64,000 nucleotides of DNA. Source: Pseudomonas khorasanensis. Lineage in GTDB: Bacteria > Pseudomonadota > Gammaproteobacteria > Pseudomonadales > Pseudomonadaceae. Location: NCBI RefSeq assembly GCF_014268505.2, contig NZ_JABWQP020000015.1, forward strand, positions 48,277-112,276, written 5' to 3'. The notes below the pieces were generated by a model. It saw nothing but the letters and a program-made list of their open reading frames with translations. It did no database searches and was not told where the DNA came from. Numbering within the stretch: the first letter of the stretch is position 1; each line of letters starts with the position of its first letter. Of the stretch, positions 1 to 8,777 are shown piece after piece. The position numbers were made by a program, and so were the translations under genes.

Positions 1-127
1 CGATGACGGTGACGTTGAGGTGCGGATCACGCTTGAGCAGGCTGGCGACAAAACCGATGCCAGCCGTTCCGCCGCCGATGACCACGATGTCCGCACTGAT
101 GGATGGGCCCCAGTGTTGATCGTTCAT
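1..127 (-). CDS. NAD(P)/FAD-dependent oxidoreductase, N-terminal part (sulfide:quinone reductase-like)
   Basis: Only the first 42 codons are inside the window; the gene runs off the left edge. A Rossmann FAD-binding motif GGGTAG lies at residues 18-23, after a hydrophobic beta strand (ADIVVIG). It sits on the same strand just downstream of a BigR-like ArsR repressor and near a persulfide dioxygenase-like hydrolase. In other bacteria that company points to sulfide oxidation, so a sulfide:quinone reductase-like role is inferred. The visible part proves only a flavoprotein of the pyridine nucleotide-disulfide type. Confidence 0.75.
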   Translation of the reverse strand, partial: MNDQHWGPSISADIVVIGGGTAGIGFVASLLKRDPHLNVTVI

Positions 128-178
128 TGCTTGTTCCTTTTGCTGCACGCAAGGATTAGTCCGGTTAAAACCACGAAA

Positions 179-275
179 CCTGTGGGAGCTGGCTTGCCAG
201 CGATGGGGGCTTCGCCAGCCGACATTGATGACGACTGACACTCCGCCATCGCTGGCAAGCCAGCTCCCACAGGTT
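179..275. repeat. REP pair (GTGGGAGCTGGCTTGCCAGC type)
   Basis: Two copies of a palindromic unit in opposite orientation (179-203 and 248-275) enclose about 45 bases. Each copy can form a hairpin, and the two can pair with each other. This is a typical Pseudomonas REP doublet between the arsR-type gene and the flavoprotein gene, and may also affect mRNA stability in that operon. Confidence 0.85.
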
Positions 276-292
276 CGGTGCGTTGCATGAGC

Positions 293-640
293 TTATGGCT
301 GTTCCCAACTCTTGAGCACTGCCCCGCAATAAAGCCCGGACAGAGTCTTCATCACCTGAATCACTTCGTGACTGGCCAGGCCATAAAAGATGTATTTGCC
401 CTCACGGCGGGTCGCGACCAGGCCTTCGTCACGCAAGATGCCCAGTTGCTGGGACAGCGTTGGCTGACGCACGCCGGTCATGGTTTCCAGTTCGCCGACG
501 TTGCGTTCGCCCTGGGTCAGTTGGCACAGGATCAACAGTCGATCCTCATTGGCCAGGGCCTTGAGCAACGCGCAAGCTTTGGACGCCGAGGCGCGCAGTT
601 GGGCGACTTCACATTCGGTCAGACTGGATTGCATTTGCAT
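293..640 (-). CDS. bigR: ArsR-family repressor, BigR/SqrR-like sulfide or persulfide sensor
   Basis: A 115-residue winged-helix protein with a clear ArsR recognition helix (TGVRQPTLSQQLGIL, about residues 55-69). Cysteines at 39 and 105 are 66 residues apart, the same spacing as the redox-active pair C42/C108 of Xylella BigR, which forms a tetrasulfide bridge in response to persulfide. The classic metal-site motif ELCVCDL is absent. It is divergent from a metallo-beta-lactamase-fold persulfide dioxygenase-like gene and upstream of a flavoprotein. It probably represses both sides through the palindrome at 672-687. Confidence 0.85.
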   Translation of the reverse strand: MQMQSSLTECEVAQLRASASKACALLKALANEDRLLILCQLTQGERNVGELETMTGVRQPTLSQQLGILRDEGLVATRREGKYIFYGLASHEVIQVMKTLSGLYCGAVLKSWEQP

Positions 641-671
641 GAGGCCTTGAAGGTCACTTAAGCTGCGAACA

Positions 672-687
672 TTATGTTTTTACATAA
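672..687. promoter_or_regulatory. Candidate BigR/ArsR operator
   Basis: A perfect inverted repeat TTATGT-N4-ACATAA lies in the 86-base gap between the divergent repressor and hydrolase genes. It is AT-rich and of the size bound by ArsR dimers, so one repressor could control both transcripts. Confidence 0.65.
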
Positions 688-726
688 AGTGTTGCAACCC
701 TGAATTCCCCTGCACAGGTTTTACCC

Positions 727-1590
727 ATGCCCGCCTTGATTGAAGCGTTTCTCGACCCCGCCTCCTCGACCTACAGCTACGTGGTCTATGAAGACGACGG
801 CAGACTCTGCGCAATCGTCGATCCGGTGCTCGATTACGACGGGGCCGCCGGGCGAACCTGCACGGCGCAAGCGGACAGGATCATCGCGTTCGTGCGTGCG
901 CATCAGTTGCAAGTACAGTGGTTGCTCGAAACCCACGCCCACGCCGATCACCTGTCCGCCGCGCCGTACCTGCGCCGTGAACTGGGCGGCAAAATTGCAA
1001 TTGGCGAGTCGATCAGCAAAGTGCAGAACGTGTTCAAGGCACTGTTCAATCTGGAGCCGGAATTCTGTGTCGATGGCTCGCAGTTCGACCATCTGTTTGC
1101 GCCGAACGAGTCGTTCATGATCGGCAACCTCAAGGCCACCGCCCTTCATGTACCCGGCCATACGCCGGCGGACATGGCGTATCTGATCGATGGCGAGCAG
1201 ATCCTCGTCGGCGACACCTTGTTCATGCCCGATGTCGGCACGGCGCGCTGTGATTTCCCCGGCGGCAACGCACAGCAACTGTTCAAATCGATTCAGAAAT
1301 TGCTCGCCTTTCCCGCCAGCGTGAAACTTTACGTTTGCCACGACTACCCGCCCGAAGGCCGCGCCTCGCAGTGCCAGACCACGGTGGGTGAACAGCGTAA
1401 AAGCAATATTCATGTGCATGACGGCATCGATGAAGCGGCGTTCGTTGAGATGCGCACACAGCGTGATGCCGGACTGGGCATGCCGACGCTGTTGCTGCCG
1501 GCGATTCAGGTGAACGTGCGGGCGGGGAATTTTCCGGCGGCGGAAGGCAACGGCGTGGTTTACCTGAAGATCCCGCTTAATTCGCTATAG
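727..1590 (+). CDS. MBL-fold persulfide dioxygenase-like hydrolase (Blh/ETHE1 family)
   Basis: The 287-residue protein has the full metallo-beta-lactamase signature: THAHADH (H70, H72, D74, H75), PGHTP (H145), GDTLF (D163) and a C-terminal CHDYPP (H205). The THAHADHLSAA form and the length fit the Blh/ETHE1 group, mononuclear iron enzymes that oxidise glutathione persulfide to sulfite. A BigR-like repressor is divergent and a flavoprotein is nearby, as in bigR-blh sulfide detoxification loci. The substrate is inferred from family and context. A glyoxalase II role is less likely. Confidence 0.85.
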   Translation: MPALIEAFLDPASSTYSYVVYEDDGRLCAIVDPVLDYDGAAGRTCTAQADRIIAFVRAHQLQVQWLLETHAHADHLSAAPYLRRELGGKIAIGESISKVQNVFKALFNLEPEFCVDGSQFDHLFAPNESFMIGNLKATALHVPGHTPADMAYLIDGEQILVGDTLFMPDVGTARCDFPGGNAQQLFKSIQKLLAFPASVKLYVCHDYPPEGRASQCQTTVGEQRKSNIHVHDGIDEAAFVEMRTQRDAGLGMPTLLLPAIQVNVRAGNFPAAEGNGVVYLKIPLNSL

Positions 1591-1606
1591 CCATATTGGC
1601 AACACT

Positions 1607-1718
1607 GATCGTTCCCACGCTCCGCGTGGTAACACCGCCGGGGACGCTCCGCGCTCCGCCTCGCGAAGTGACGCAGAGCGTCACGGGATGCATTCCCACG
1701 CAGAGCGTGGGAACGATC
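1607..1718. repeat. Intergenic palindromic repeat (GATCGTTCCCACGCTCCGCG type)
   Basis: This 112-base element begins GATCGTTCCCACGC and ends in its reverse complement. The inside is also self-complementary (ACGCTCCGCG...CGCAGAGCGT). Related copies lie at 19664-19735, 32660-32772 and 58809-58913. It fills the gap between two convergent genes and could act as a bidirectional hairpin terminator. Confidence 0.85.
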
Positions 1719-1722
1719 TTTC

Positions 1723-2211
1723 TTACGCCCCTAACGTGAGTCCATTAGCCGGCAGTGGCAACGCCGTTTTATAGCGCACCTGCTTCAGCGCGAAGCTTGA
1801 ACGGATGTTCGCCACGCCGGGCACCTTGGTCAGAAAGTCCATCATGAAGCGCTCCAGCGACTGAATCGTCGGCACCAGCACCCGGATCAGGTAATCCGGG
1901 TCGCCGGCCATCAGGTAGCACTCCATCACTTCGGGGCGATCAGATATCGCCTGTTCGAAATGCTGCAACGCCTCCTCCACCTGTTTCTCCAGGCTGACGT
2001 GAATGAACACATTCACATGCAAGCCCAACAGGTCGGCATCGAGCAGCGTGACCTGCTCGCGAATCAGGCCCAACTCTTCCATCGCCTTCACCCGGTTGAA
2101 GCACGGCGTCGGCGACAGATTCACCGAGCGTGCAAGGTCGGCGTTGGTGATGCGCGCGTTCTCCTGAAGGCTGTTGAGAATGCCGATGTCGGTACGGTCC
2201 AGTTTGCGCAT
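1723..2211 (-). CDS. bkdR: Lrp/AsnC-family activator of the bkd operon
   Basis: A 162-residue Lrp-type protein with an N-terminal helix-turn-helix (NADLARSVNLSPTPCFNRVK, about residues 23-42) and a C-terminal RAM/AsnC ligand domain containing MECYLMAGDPDYLIRV. P. putida BkdR has nearly the same length and the same divergent position beside bkdA1. There it binds branched-chain amino acids and activates the bkd operon. The 185-base divergent gap holds an inverted repeat likely to be part of its target. Confidence 0.95.
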   Translation of the reverse strand: MRKLDRTDIGILNSLQENARITNADLARSVNLSPTPCFNRVKAMEELGLIREQVTLLDADLLGLHVNVFIHVSLEKQVEEALQHFEQAISDRPEVMECYLMAGDPDYLIRVLVPTIQSLERFMMDFLTKVPGVANIRSSFALKQVRYKTALPLPANGLTLGA

Positions 2212-2240
2212 GAGACAAAACCACCTGTTTTTTATGTTTA

Positions 2241-2259
2241 TGCAGAATTTCTATCTGCA
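2241..2259. promoter_or_regulatory. Inverted repeat in the bkdR-bkdA1 control region
   Basis: TGCAGA-N7-TCTGCA lies 30 bases upstream of the bkdR start, inside an AT-rich 185-base divergent gap. Lrp-type regulators bind several such sites, so it may be one BkdR site. No footprint is implied. Confidence 0.4.
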
Positions 2260-2396
2260 AATGATCGCCAGTGCAACGAAACAGAGAGAAATATTCTTCT
2301 TGCCCGAGCCTATGATTGTTGTAGGACAAGATTTCCTCTACCCAGGAATGACTGCCAGCTCACTACAAGAAATTCACAAGATCGAGCGTAGAAGCC

Positions 2397-3632
2397 ATGA
2401 CCCAAGCGTATGAACCGCTGCGCCTGCACGTCCCTGAACCCTCGGGCCGTCCCGGCTGCAAAACCGACTTCTCCTACCTGCATCTGACCGATGCCGGTAC
2501 GGTGCGCAAACCTCCCATCGACGTAGAACCTGCCGACACCGCCGACCTGGCCCGCGGCCTGATTCGCGTGCTCGACGATCAGGGCAACGCTCTCGGCCCA
2601 TGGGCTGAAAACGTGCCGGTCGAGATTCTGCGCAAAGGCATGCGCGCCATGCTCAAGACGCGCATCTACGACAACCGCATGGTGGTCGCCCAGCGTCAGA
2701 AAAAGATGTCGTTCTACATGCAGAGCCTTGGCGAAGAAGCCATCGGCAGCGCCCAGGCCCTGGCCTTGAACATCGACGACATGTGCTTCCCGACCTATCG
2801 CCAGCAAAGCATCCTGATGGCCCGCGAAGTGCCACTGGTTGATCTGATCTGCCAACTGCTGTCCAACGAGCGCGATCCGCTCAAGGGCCGTCAGTTGCCG
2901 ATCATGTACTCGGTCAAGGACTCGGGCTTCTTCACCATTTCCGGCAACCTCGCCACGCAGTTCATTCAGGGCGTGGGCTGGGGCATGGCGTCGGCGATCA
3001 AGGGCGACACCAAAATCGCCTCGGCGTGGATCGGTGACGGCGCCACCGCCGAATCGGACTTCCACACCGCCCTCACCTTCGCCCACGTTTACCGCGCGCC
3101 GGTGATCCTCAACGTGGTCAACAACCAATGGGCAATCTCAACCTTCCAGGCCATCGCCGGCGGTGAAGCCACCACCTTCGCCGGACGCGGCGTCGGTTGC
3201 GGCATCGCCTCCCTGCGTGTGGATGGCAACGACTTTTACGCGGTGTACGCGGCGTCCGCCTGGGCTGCCGAACGTGCCCGCCGAAACCTCGGCCCGACCA
3301 TGATCGAGTGGGTGACCTATCGCGCCGGCCCTCACTCGACGTCCGACGATCCGTCCAAATACCGCCCGGCCGATGACTGGAGCCATTTCCCGCTCGGCGA
3401 TCCGATTGCGCGTCTGAAACAGCACCTGATCAAGGCCGGCCACTGGTCGGAAGAAGAGCACACCGCCGTCAGCGCCGAACTCGAAGCCGAAGTGATTGCC
3501 GCGCAAAAAGAAGCCGAACAGTACGGCACCCTCGCCGGTGGCCAGATCCCGAGCGCCGCGACCATGTTCGAAGACGTCTACAAAGAGATGCCGGAGCACT
3601 TGAAGCGCCAGCGTCAGCAGCTGGGGGTCTGA
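2397..3632 (+). CDS. bkdA1: Branched-chain 2-oxo acid dehydrogenase E1 alpha
   Basis: The 411-residue protein matches the P. putida BkdA1 sequence I remember over its whole length. The thiamine diphosphate motif runs from GDGATAES (from residue 213) to NNQWAIS (from 242). The HSTSDDPSKYR loop that is phosphorylated in eukaryotic homologues is present. With BkdA2 it forms the E1 that decarboxylates the 2-oxo acids of Val, Leu and Ile. It is the first gene of a four-gene operon and is separated from bkdA2 by one base. Confidence 0.97.
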   Translation: MTQAYEPLRLHVPEPSGRPGCKTDFSYLHLTDAGTVRKPPIDVEPADTADLARGLIRVLDDQGNALGPWAENVPVEILRKGMRAMLKTRIYDNRMVVAQRQKKMSFYMQSLGEEAIGSAQALALNIDDMCFPTYRQQSILMAREVPLVDLICQLLSNERDPLKGRQLPIMYSVKDSGFFTISGNLATQFIQGVGWGMASAIKGDTKIASAWIGDGATAESDFHTALTFAHVYRAPVILNVVNNQWAISTFQAIAGGEATTFAGRGVGCGIASLRVDGNDFYAVYAASAWAAERARRNLGPTMIEWVTYRAGPHSTSDDPSKYRPADDWSHFPLGDPIARLKQHLIKAGHWSEEEHTAVSAELEAEVIAAQKEAEQYGTLAGGQIPSAATMFEDVYKEMPEHLKRQRQQLGV

Positions 3633-3633
3633 C

Positions 3634-4692
3634 ATGAACGATCACAACAACAATATCCAGGTGGAAACCGCCATGACCACGACCACCATGACCATGATCC
3701 AGGCGTTGCGCTCGGCCATGGATGTGATGCTTGAACGCGACGACAACGTCGTGGTGTTCGGTCAGGACGTCGGCTACTTCGGCGGTGTGTTCCGCTGCAC
3801 CGAAGGCCTGCAGACCAAGTACGGCACTTCGCGCGTTTTCGACGCACCGATCTCCGAAAGCGGCATCGTCGGCGTCGCCGTCGGCATGGGCGCTTATGGC
3901 CTGCGCCCGGTGGCTGAAATTCAGTTCGCCGACTATGTTTACCCGGCTTCCGACCAGATCATCTCTGAAGCGGCGCGCCTGCGTTATCGCTCCGCTGGCG
4001 AATTCACCGCGCCGATGACCCTGCGCATGCCTTGCGGCGGCGGCATTTATGGTGGCCAGACCCACAGCCAGAGCATCGAGGCGATGTTCACTCAGGTTTG
4101 CGGTCTGCGCACGGTGATGCCGTCCAACCCGTACGACGCCAAAGGTCTGCTGATCGCCTCCATCGAAAACGATGATCCGGTGATCTTCCTTGAGCCGAAA
4201 CGCCTGTACAACGGCCCGTTCGACGGCCATCACGACCGCCCTGTTACCCCATGGTCGAAACACCCTGCCGCGCAAGTGCCGGATGGCTACTACACCGTGC
4301 CGCTGGACGTCGCCGCGATCACTCGCCCGGGCAAAGACGTGACCGTTCTGACCTACGGCACCACCGTTTACGTCTCGCAAGTCGCGGCTGAAGAAAGCGG
4401 CGTCGACGCCGAAGTCATCGACCTGCGCAGCCTGTGGCCGCTGGACCTGGAAACCATCGTCAAGTCCGTGAAGAAAACCGGTCGCTGCGTCGTGGTCCAC
4501 GAGGCCACGCGCACCTGCGGTTTCGGCGCCGAACTGGTGTCGCTGGTGCAAGAGCATTGCTTCCATCACCTGGAAGCGCCGATCGAACGCGTCACCGGTT
4601 GGGACACGCCCTACCCGCACGCGCAAGAGTGGGCGTATTTCCCAGGGCCGTCCCGAGTGGGCGCGGCGTTGAAACGGGTCATGGAGGTCTGA
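3634..4692 (+). CDS. bkdA2: Branched-chain 2-oxo acid dehydrogenase E1 beta
   Basis: A transketolase-type E1 beta subunit, 352 residues from the ATG at 3634. An in-frame ATG at 3673 has the better Shine-Dalgarno (AGGTGGA, 8 bases upstream) and would give 339 residues, the length known for P. putida BkdA2. The internal start may therefore be the true one. Conserved blocks such as GQDVGYFGGVF, the pyrimidine-domain region RMPCGGG and the C-terminal transketolase domain (DVTVLTYGTTV onward) are intact. It pairs with BkdA1, and its stop abuts the bkdB start. Confidence 0.96.
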   Translation: MNDHNNNIQVETAMTTTTMTMIQALRSAMDVMLERDDNVVVFGQDVGYFGGVFRCTEGLQTKYGTSRVFDAPISESGIVGVAVGMGAYGLRPVAEIQFADYVYPASDQIISEAARLRYRSAGEFTAPMTLRMPCGGGIYGGQTHSQSIEAMFTQVCGLRTVMPSNPYDAKGLLIASIENDDPVIFLEPKRLYNGPFDGHHDRPVTPWSKHPAAQVPDGYYTVPLDVAAITRPGKDVTVLTYGTTVYVSQVAAEESGVDAEVIDLRSLWPLDLETIVKSVKKTGRCVVVHEATRTCGFGAELVSLVQEHCFHHLEAPIERVTGWDTPYPHAQEWAYFPGPSRVGAALKRVMEV

Positions 4693-5970
4693 ATGGGCAC
4701 GCACGTTATCAAGATGCCGGACATCGGCGAAGGCATCGCAGAAGTGGAATTGTCGCAGTGGCACGTCAAGGTCGGCGACCTGGTGGTTGAAGATCAGGTG
4801 CTGGCGGACGTGATGACCGACAAGGCGATGGTCGATATTCCATCGCCCGTACACGGCAAAGTCATTGCGCTCGGTGGCCAGCCGGGTGAAGTGATGGCGG
4901 TCGGCAGTGTGCTGATCAGCATCGAAGTGGAAGGCGCGGGCAATGTGAAAGAGTCTGCCGCACCGGCACCAAAGCCAGCGGCGGAACAAGCCCCTGAAGC
5001 CCCGAAAGCGCAGGCGGCAGTAGAGAACAAGCCTGCGCAAGCCGCCGCGCCGCGCCCTGTTTGCCAGGGCCCGATGGTCGCCCGTGAGGCGAACGAACGC
5101 CCACTGGCTTCCCCGGCCGTGCGTAAACATGCGTTGGATCTGGGCATTCAATTACGTCTGGTGCGCGGTTCCGGCCCGGCCGGGCGCGTGTTGCACGAAG
5201 ACCTTGAGGCGTATCTGGCCGAGGGGCAGTCGAATGCCTCGGCACCGGTTGCAGCCGCGTACGCTCAGCGCAAAGATGAAGAGCAGATTCAAGTGATCGG
5301 CATGCGCCGCAAGATCGCTCAGCGCATGCAGGACGCCACCCAGCGAGCCGCCCATTTCAGCTACGTCGAGGAAATCGACGTCACCGCGATTGAAGAGCTG
5401 CGCGCCCACTTGAATGAAAAACACGGCGCCAGCCGTGGCAAGTTGACCCTGCTGCCGTTCCTCGTCCGCGCGCTAGTCGTGGCCCTGCGCGATTTTCCGC
5501 AGATGAACGCTCGTTACGACGACGAAGCCCAAGTCATCACCCGCCTGGGCGCGGTGCATGTCGGCGTCGCCACGCAAAGCGATGTCGGCCTGATGGTGCC
5601 GGTGGTGCGTCACGCCGAAGCCCGCAGCCTGTGGGACAGCGCTGCAGAAATCTCGCGTCTGGCGAGCGCCGCACGCAATGGCAAGGCCAGCCGCGACGAA
5701 TTGTCCGGCTCGACCATCACCCTGACCAGCCTCGGCGCGCTGGGCGGAATTGTCAGCACGCCAGTGTTGAACCTGCCGGAAGTGGCCATCGTCGGCGTCA
5801 ACAAAATCGTCGAACGGCCCATGGTCGTCAAAGGCCAGGTGGTGATCCGCAAGATGATGAACCTCTCCAGCTCCTTCGATCACCGCGTGGTCGATGGCAT
5901 GGACGCGGCGCTCTTCATCCAGGCCATTCGTGGCTTGCTCGAACAACCTGCCACTTTGTTTGTGGAGTAA
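4693..5970 (+). CDS. bkdB: Branched-chain dehydrogenase E2, dihydrolipoyl transacylase
   Basis: The 425-residue E2 has the expected order of domains. An N-terminal lipoyl domain carries the lipoylated lysine in MTDKAMVDIP (K44). An Ala/Pro-rich linker follows at about 93-125. A peripheral subunit-binding domain lies at about 137-172 (SPAVRKHALDLGI). The C-terminal catalytic domain has the active-site motif DHRVVDGMD (H397, D401). It transfers the branched acyl group to CoA. It begins directly after bkdA2, and lpdV starts seven bases after its stop. Confidence 0.97.
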   Translation: MGTHVIKMPDIGEGIAEVELSQWHVKVGDLVVEDQVLADVMTDKAMVDIPSPVHGKVIALGGQPGEVMAVGSVLISIEVEGAGNVKESAAPAPKPAAEQAPEAPKAQAAVENKPAQAAAPRPVCQGPMVAREANERPLASPAVRKHALDLGIQLRLVRGSGPAGRVLHEDLEAYLAEGQSNASAPVAAAYAQRKDEEQIQVIGMRRKIAQRMQDATQRAAHFSYVEEIDVTAIEELRAHLNEKHGASRGKLTLLPFLVRALVVALRDFPQMNARYDDEAQVITRLGAVHVGVATQSDVGLMVPVVRHAEARSLWDSAAEISRLASAARNGKASRDELSGSTITLTSLGALGGIVSTPVLNLPEVAIVGVNKIVERPMVVKGQVVIRKMMNLSSSFDHRVVDGMDAALFIQAIRGLLEQPATLFVE

Positions 5971-5977
5971 GGCACGC

Positions 5978-7351
5978 ATGCAATCCTTGAACACTAAGCT
6001 GCTGATCATCGGCGGCGGCCCCGGCGGTTACGTCACAGCAATTCGCGCCGGGCAACTGGGCGTTCCGACGATTCTGGTCGAAGGCCAATCGCTGGGCGGC
6101 ACCTGCCTGAACATCGGCTGCATCCCGTCCAAAGCGCTGATTCACGTCGCTGAGCAGTTTCACCAGACGCAACATCACAGTCAGCATTCGGCGCTGGGCA
6201 TCAGCGTTTCCGCGCCCTCTCTGGACATCGGTAAAAGCGTCGAGTGGAAGGACGGTATCGTTGATCGCCTGACTACCGGGGTTGCCGCACTTCTGAAAAA
6301 GAACAAAGTTCGAGTCATCACCGGCTGGGCGAAAATCGTTGATGGCAAAACCGTCGAGGTCGGCGATATGCGCATCCAGTGCGAACACCTGGTGCTGGCC
6401 ACCGGTTCCACCAGCGTCAACCTGCCAATCCTGCCCATTGGCGGGCCGATCATCTCTTCCACCGAAGCGCTGGCGCCGACGTCGGTGCCAAAACGCCTGA
6501 CCGTGGTCGGCGGCGGTTATATCGGCCTGGAACTGGGCATCGCTTATCGCAAGCTCGGCGCCGAGGTCAGCGTGGTCGAGGCGCAGGATCGCATCCTGCC
6601 GGCCTACGACGCGGAACTGACGCAGCCGGTGCATGACACGTTGAAGCAACTGGGAGTCAAGCTGTACCTCAAGCACAGTGTGCTGGGTTTCGATGGCAAG
6701 CTGCAGGTGCGCGACCCGGAAGGCGAAATCCTGAATCTGGAAACCGATCAGGTCCTCGTCGCCGTGGGCCGCAAACCCAATACTCAGGGCTGGAACCTCG
6801 AAGCGTTGAACCTGGACATGAACGGCTCGGCGATCAAGATCGACAACCGCTGCCAGACCAGCATGCGCAATGTCTACGCGATTGGTGATCTGAGCGGCGA
6901 GCCGATGCTGGCTCACCGCGCCATGGCGCAGGGCGAAATGGTCGCCGAGCTGATCGCCGGCAAATCCCGCGAGTTCAACCCGACCGCCATCGCCGCCGTG
7001 TGCTTCACCGATCCGGAACTGGTAGTGGTCGGCAAGACCCCGGACGAGGCCAATGCCGCTGGCCTGGACTGCATCGTTTCGAGCTTTCCATTCGCCGCCA
7101 ATGGCCGGGCGATGACGCTGGAATCAAAAAACGGCTTCGTGCGCGTGGTCGCACGTCGCGACAACCATGTGATTGTCGGTTGGCAAGCGGTGGGCGTTGG
7201 CGTGTCCGAGTTGTCGACGGCATTCGCGCAAAGCCTGGAAATGGGCGCGCGGCTGGAGGACATCGGCGGCACCATCCACGCACACCCGACCCTGGGCGAA
7301 GCGGTGCAGGAAGCGGCGCTGCGTGCGCTGGGGCATGCGCTGCACCTGTAA
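5978..7351 (+). CDS. lpdV: Branched-chain dehydrogenase E3, lipoamide dehydrogenase (LPD-Val)
   Basis: A 457-residue flavoprotein disulfide reductase starting MQSLNTKLLIIGGG. The frame is open further upstream inside bkdB, but this ATG fits the P. putida LpdV start and follows the bkdB stop by seven bases. The FAD motif GGGPGG is at about 12-17, the redox-active pair is C43/C48 in GGTCLNIGC, the NAD motif GGGYIGLELG is mid-protein, and HAHPTLGEAVQEA holds the catalytic base near the C-terminus. It reoxidises the E2 lipoyl group and is the last gene of the bkd operon. Confidence 0.97.
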   Translation: MQSLNTKLLIIGGGPGGYVTAIRAGQLGVPTILVEGQSLGGTCLNIGCIPSKALIHVAEQFHQTQHHSQHSALGISVSAPSLDIGKSVEWKDGIVDRLTTGVAALLKKNKVRVITGWAKIVDGKTVEVGDMRIQCEHLVLATGSTSVNLPILPIGGPIISSTEALAPTSVPKRLTVVGGGYIGLELGIAYRKLGAEVSVVEAQDRILPAYDAELTQPVHDTLKQLGVKLYLKHSVLGFDGKLQVRDPEGEILNLETDQVLVAVGRKPNTQGWNLEALNLDMNGSAIKIDNRCQTSMRNVYAIGDLSGEPMLAHRAMAQGEMVAELIAGKSREFNPTAIAAVCFTDPELVVVGKTPDEANAAGLDCIVSSFPFAANGRAMTLESKNGFVRVVARRDNHVIVGWQAVGVGVSELSTAFAQSLEMGARLEDIGGTIHAHPTLGEAVQEAALRALGHALHL

Positions 7352-7360
7352 CGCAAGACC

Positions 7361-7494
7361 CTGTGGCGAGGGAGCTTGCTCCCGCTGCGCTGCGAAGCGG
7401 CCCCAAACCCAGCTCACTCTGTGCATCTGATGCACCGCGGCGGCCGGTTTTACCAGTGCTGCGCACTGGAGCGGGAGCAAGCTCCCTCGCCGCA
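7361..7494. repeat. REP pair (GTGGCGAGGGAGCTTGCTCCCGC type)
   Basis: Two inverted copies of a GAGGGAGCTTGCTCCC-type palindrome flank about 85 bases downstream of lpdV. This is a different REP class from the one used in most other gaps here. The remaining 175 bases up to ilvE hold its promoter and leader, and I see no gene there. Confidence 0.8.
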
Positions 7495-7669
7495 AATAAG
7501 GTGGAACATTCAGGAATGATGGGGATTTAGTAAGCAAGCTACTATTTTTACCAATCCCTCCATCGTCCGGGCTGCGAAACCGCTCAAGAATGAAGTATTG
7601 TTGTGCCCATCCAAAAAAACGTCAGAAGCCTTGAACCGTTTCGGCGGTTGTTCAGTGATAGAGGGTGTC

Positions 7670-8689
7670 ATGGGTAACGAAAGCATCAATTGGGACAAGC
7701 TGGGTTTTGACTACATCAAGACCGACAAACGCTATCTGTCGTACTTTCGCGATGGCGAATGGGACAAAGGCACCCTGACCGAAGACAACGTGCTGCACAT
7801 CAGCGAAGGCTCGACTGCCCTTCACTATGGCCAGCAGTGCTTCGAAGGCATGAAGGCCTATCGTTGCAAGGACGGCTCGATCAACCTGTTCCGTCCAGAC
7901 CAGAACGCCCTGCGCATGCAACGCAGCTGCGCGCGCCTGCTGATGCCGCAGGTTGACACCGAGCAATTCATCGAAGCCTGCAAGGACGTGGTTCGCGCCA
8001 ACGAGCGCTTCATCCCGCCTTATGGCACCGGCGGCGCGCTCTACCTGCGTCCGTTCGTGATCGGCGTAGGTGACAACATCGGCGTGCGTACGGCGCCCGA
8101 GTTCATCTTCTCGATCTTCTGCATCCCGGTCGGCGCCTACTTCAAGGGCGGCCTGACCCCGCACAACTTCCAGATCTCCAGCTACGACCGCGCCGCCCCA
8201 CAAGGCACCGGCGCCGCCAAGGTCGGTGGCAACTACGCCGCCAGCCTGATGCCGGGCTCGAAAGCGAAGAAAGCCAACTTTGCCGACGCGATCTACCTGG
8301 ACCCGATGACCCACACCAAAATCGAGGAAGTCGGTTCGGCCAACTTCTTCGGGATCACCCACGACAACAAGTTCGTGACCCCGAACTCGCCGTCCGTTCT
8401 GCCAGGTATCACCCGCCTGTCGCTGATCGAACTGGCCAAATCGCGTCTGGGCCTGGAAGTGGTTGAAGGCGACGTGCTGATCAGCAAACTGGCGGACTTC
8501 AAGGAAGCCGGTGCCTGCGGTACCGCCGCCGTGATCACGCCGATTGGCGGCATCAGCTACAACGATCACCTGCACGTGTTCCACAGCGAAACCGAAGTGG
8601 GCCCTGTCACCCAGAAGCTTTACAAAGAGCTGACGGGCGTGCAGACCGGCGACATCGAAGCGCCAGCGGGCTGGATCGTCAAGGTTTGA
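7670..8689 (+). CDS. ilvE: Branched-chain amino acid aminotransferase
   Basis: A class IV PLP aminotransferase of 339 residues. The ATG at 7670 is chosen because AGAGGG precedes it by about five bases and MGNESINWDKLGF is the usual start in Pseudomonas; the frame is open 72 bases further upstream. The PLP lysine lies in GAAKVGGNYA, and GSANFFGI and GACGTAAVITPIGG are present. It interconverts Val, Leu and Ile with their 2-oxo acids, the substrates of the bkd complex encoded just upstream. Separate transcription is likely because of the 318-base gap. Confidence 0.95.
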   Translation: MGNESINWDKLGFDYIKTDKRYLSYFRDGEWDKGTLTEDNVLHISEGSTALHYGQQCFEGMKAYRCKDGSINLFRPDQNALRMQRSCARLLMPQVDTEQFIEACKDVVRANERFIPPYGTGGALYLRPFVIGVGDNIGVRTAPEFIFSIFCIPVGAYFKGGLTPHNFQISSYDRAAPQGTGAAKVGGNYAASLMPGSKAKKANFADAIYLDPMTHTKIEEVGSANFFGITHDNKFVTPNSPSVLPGITRLSLIELAKSRLGLEVVEGDVLISKLADFKEAGACGTAAVITPIGGISYNDHLHVFHSETEVGPVTQKLYKELTGVQTGDIEAPAGWIVKV

Positions 8690-8710
8690 ATTGACGGTTG
8701 TTGATGTAAG

Positions 8711-8748
8711 AAAGCCCTCCATCGAGTGATTGATGGGGGGCTTTTTTG
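8711..8748 (+). terminator. Rho-independent terminator of ilvE
   Basis: A stem AGCCCTCCATC / GATGGGGGGCT is followed by TTTTTT, 22 bases after the ilvE stop. Confidence 0.9.
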
Positions 8749-8777
8749 TGGGCCGCAGAAAAGATCAAAAGATCGTG

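Noticed and set aside
3469..5151. Long open frame (560 codons) on the minus strand.
   Set aside because: It is antisense to bkdA2 and bkdB, which are certain genes; composition is that of a GC-rich shadow frame.
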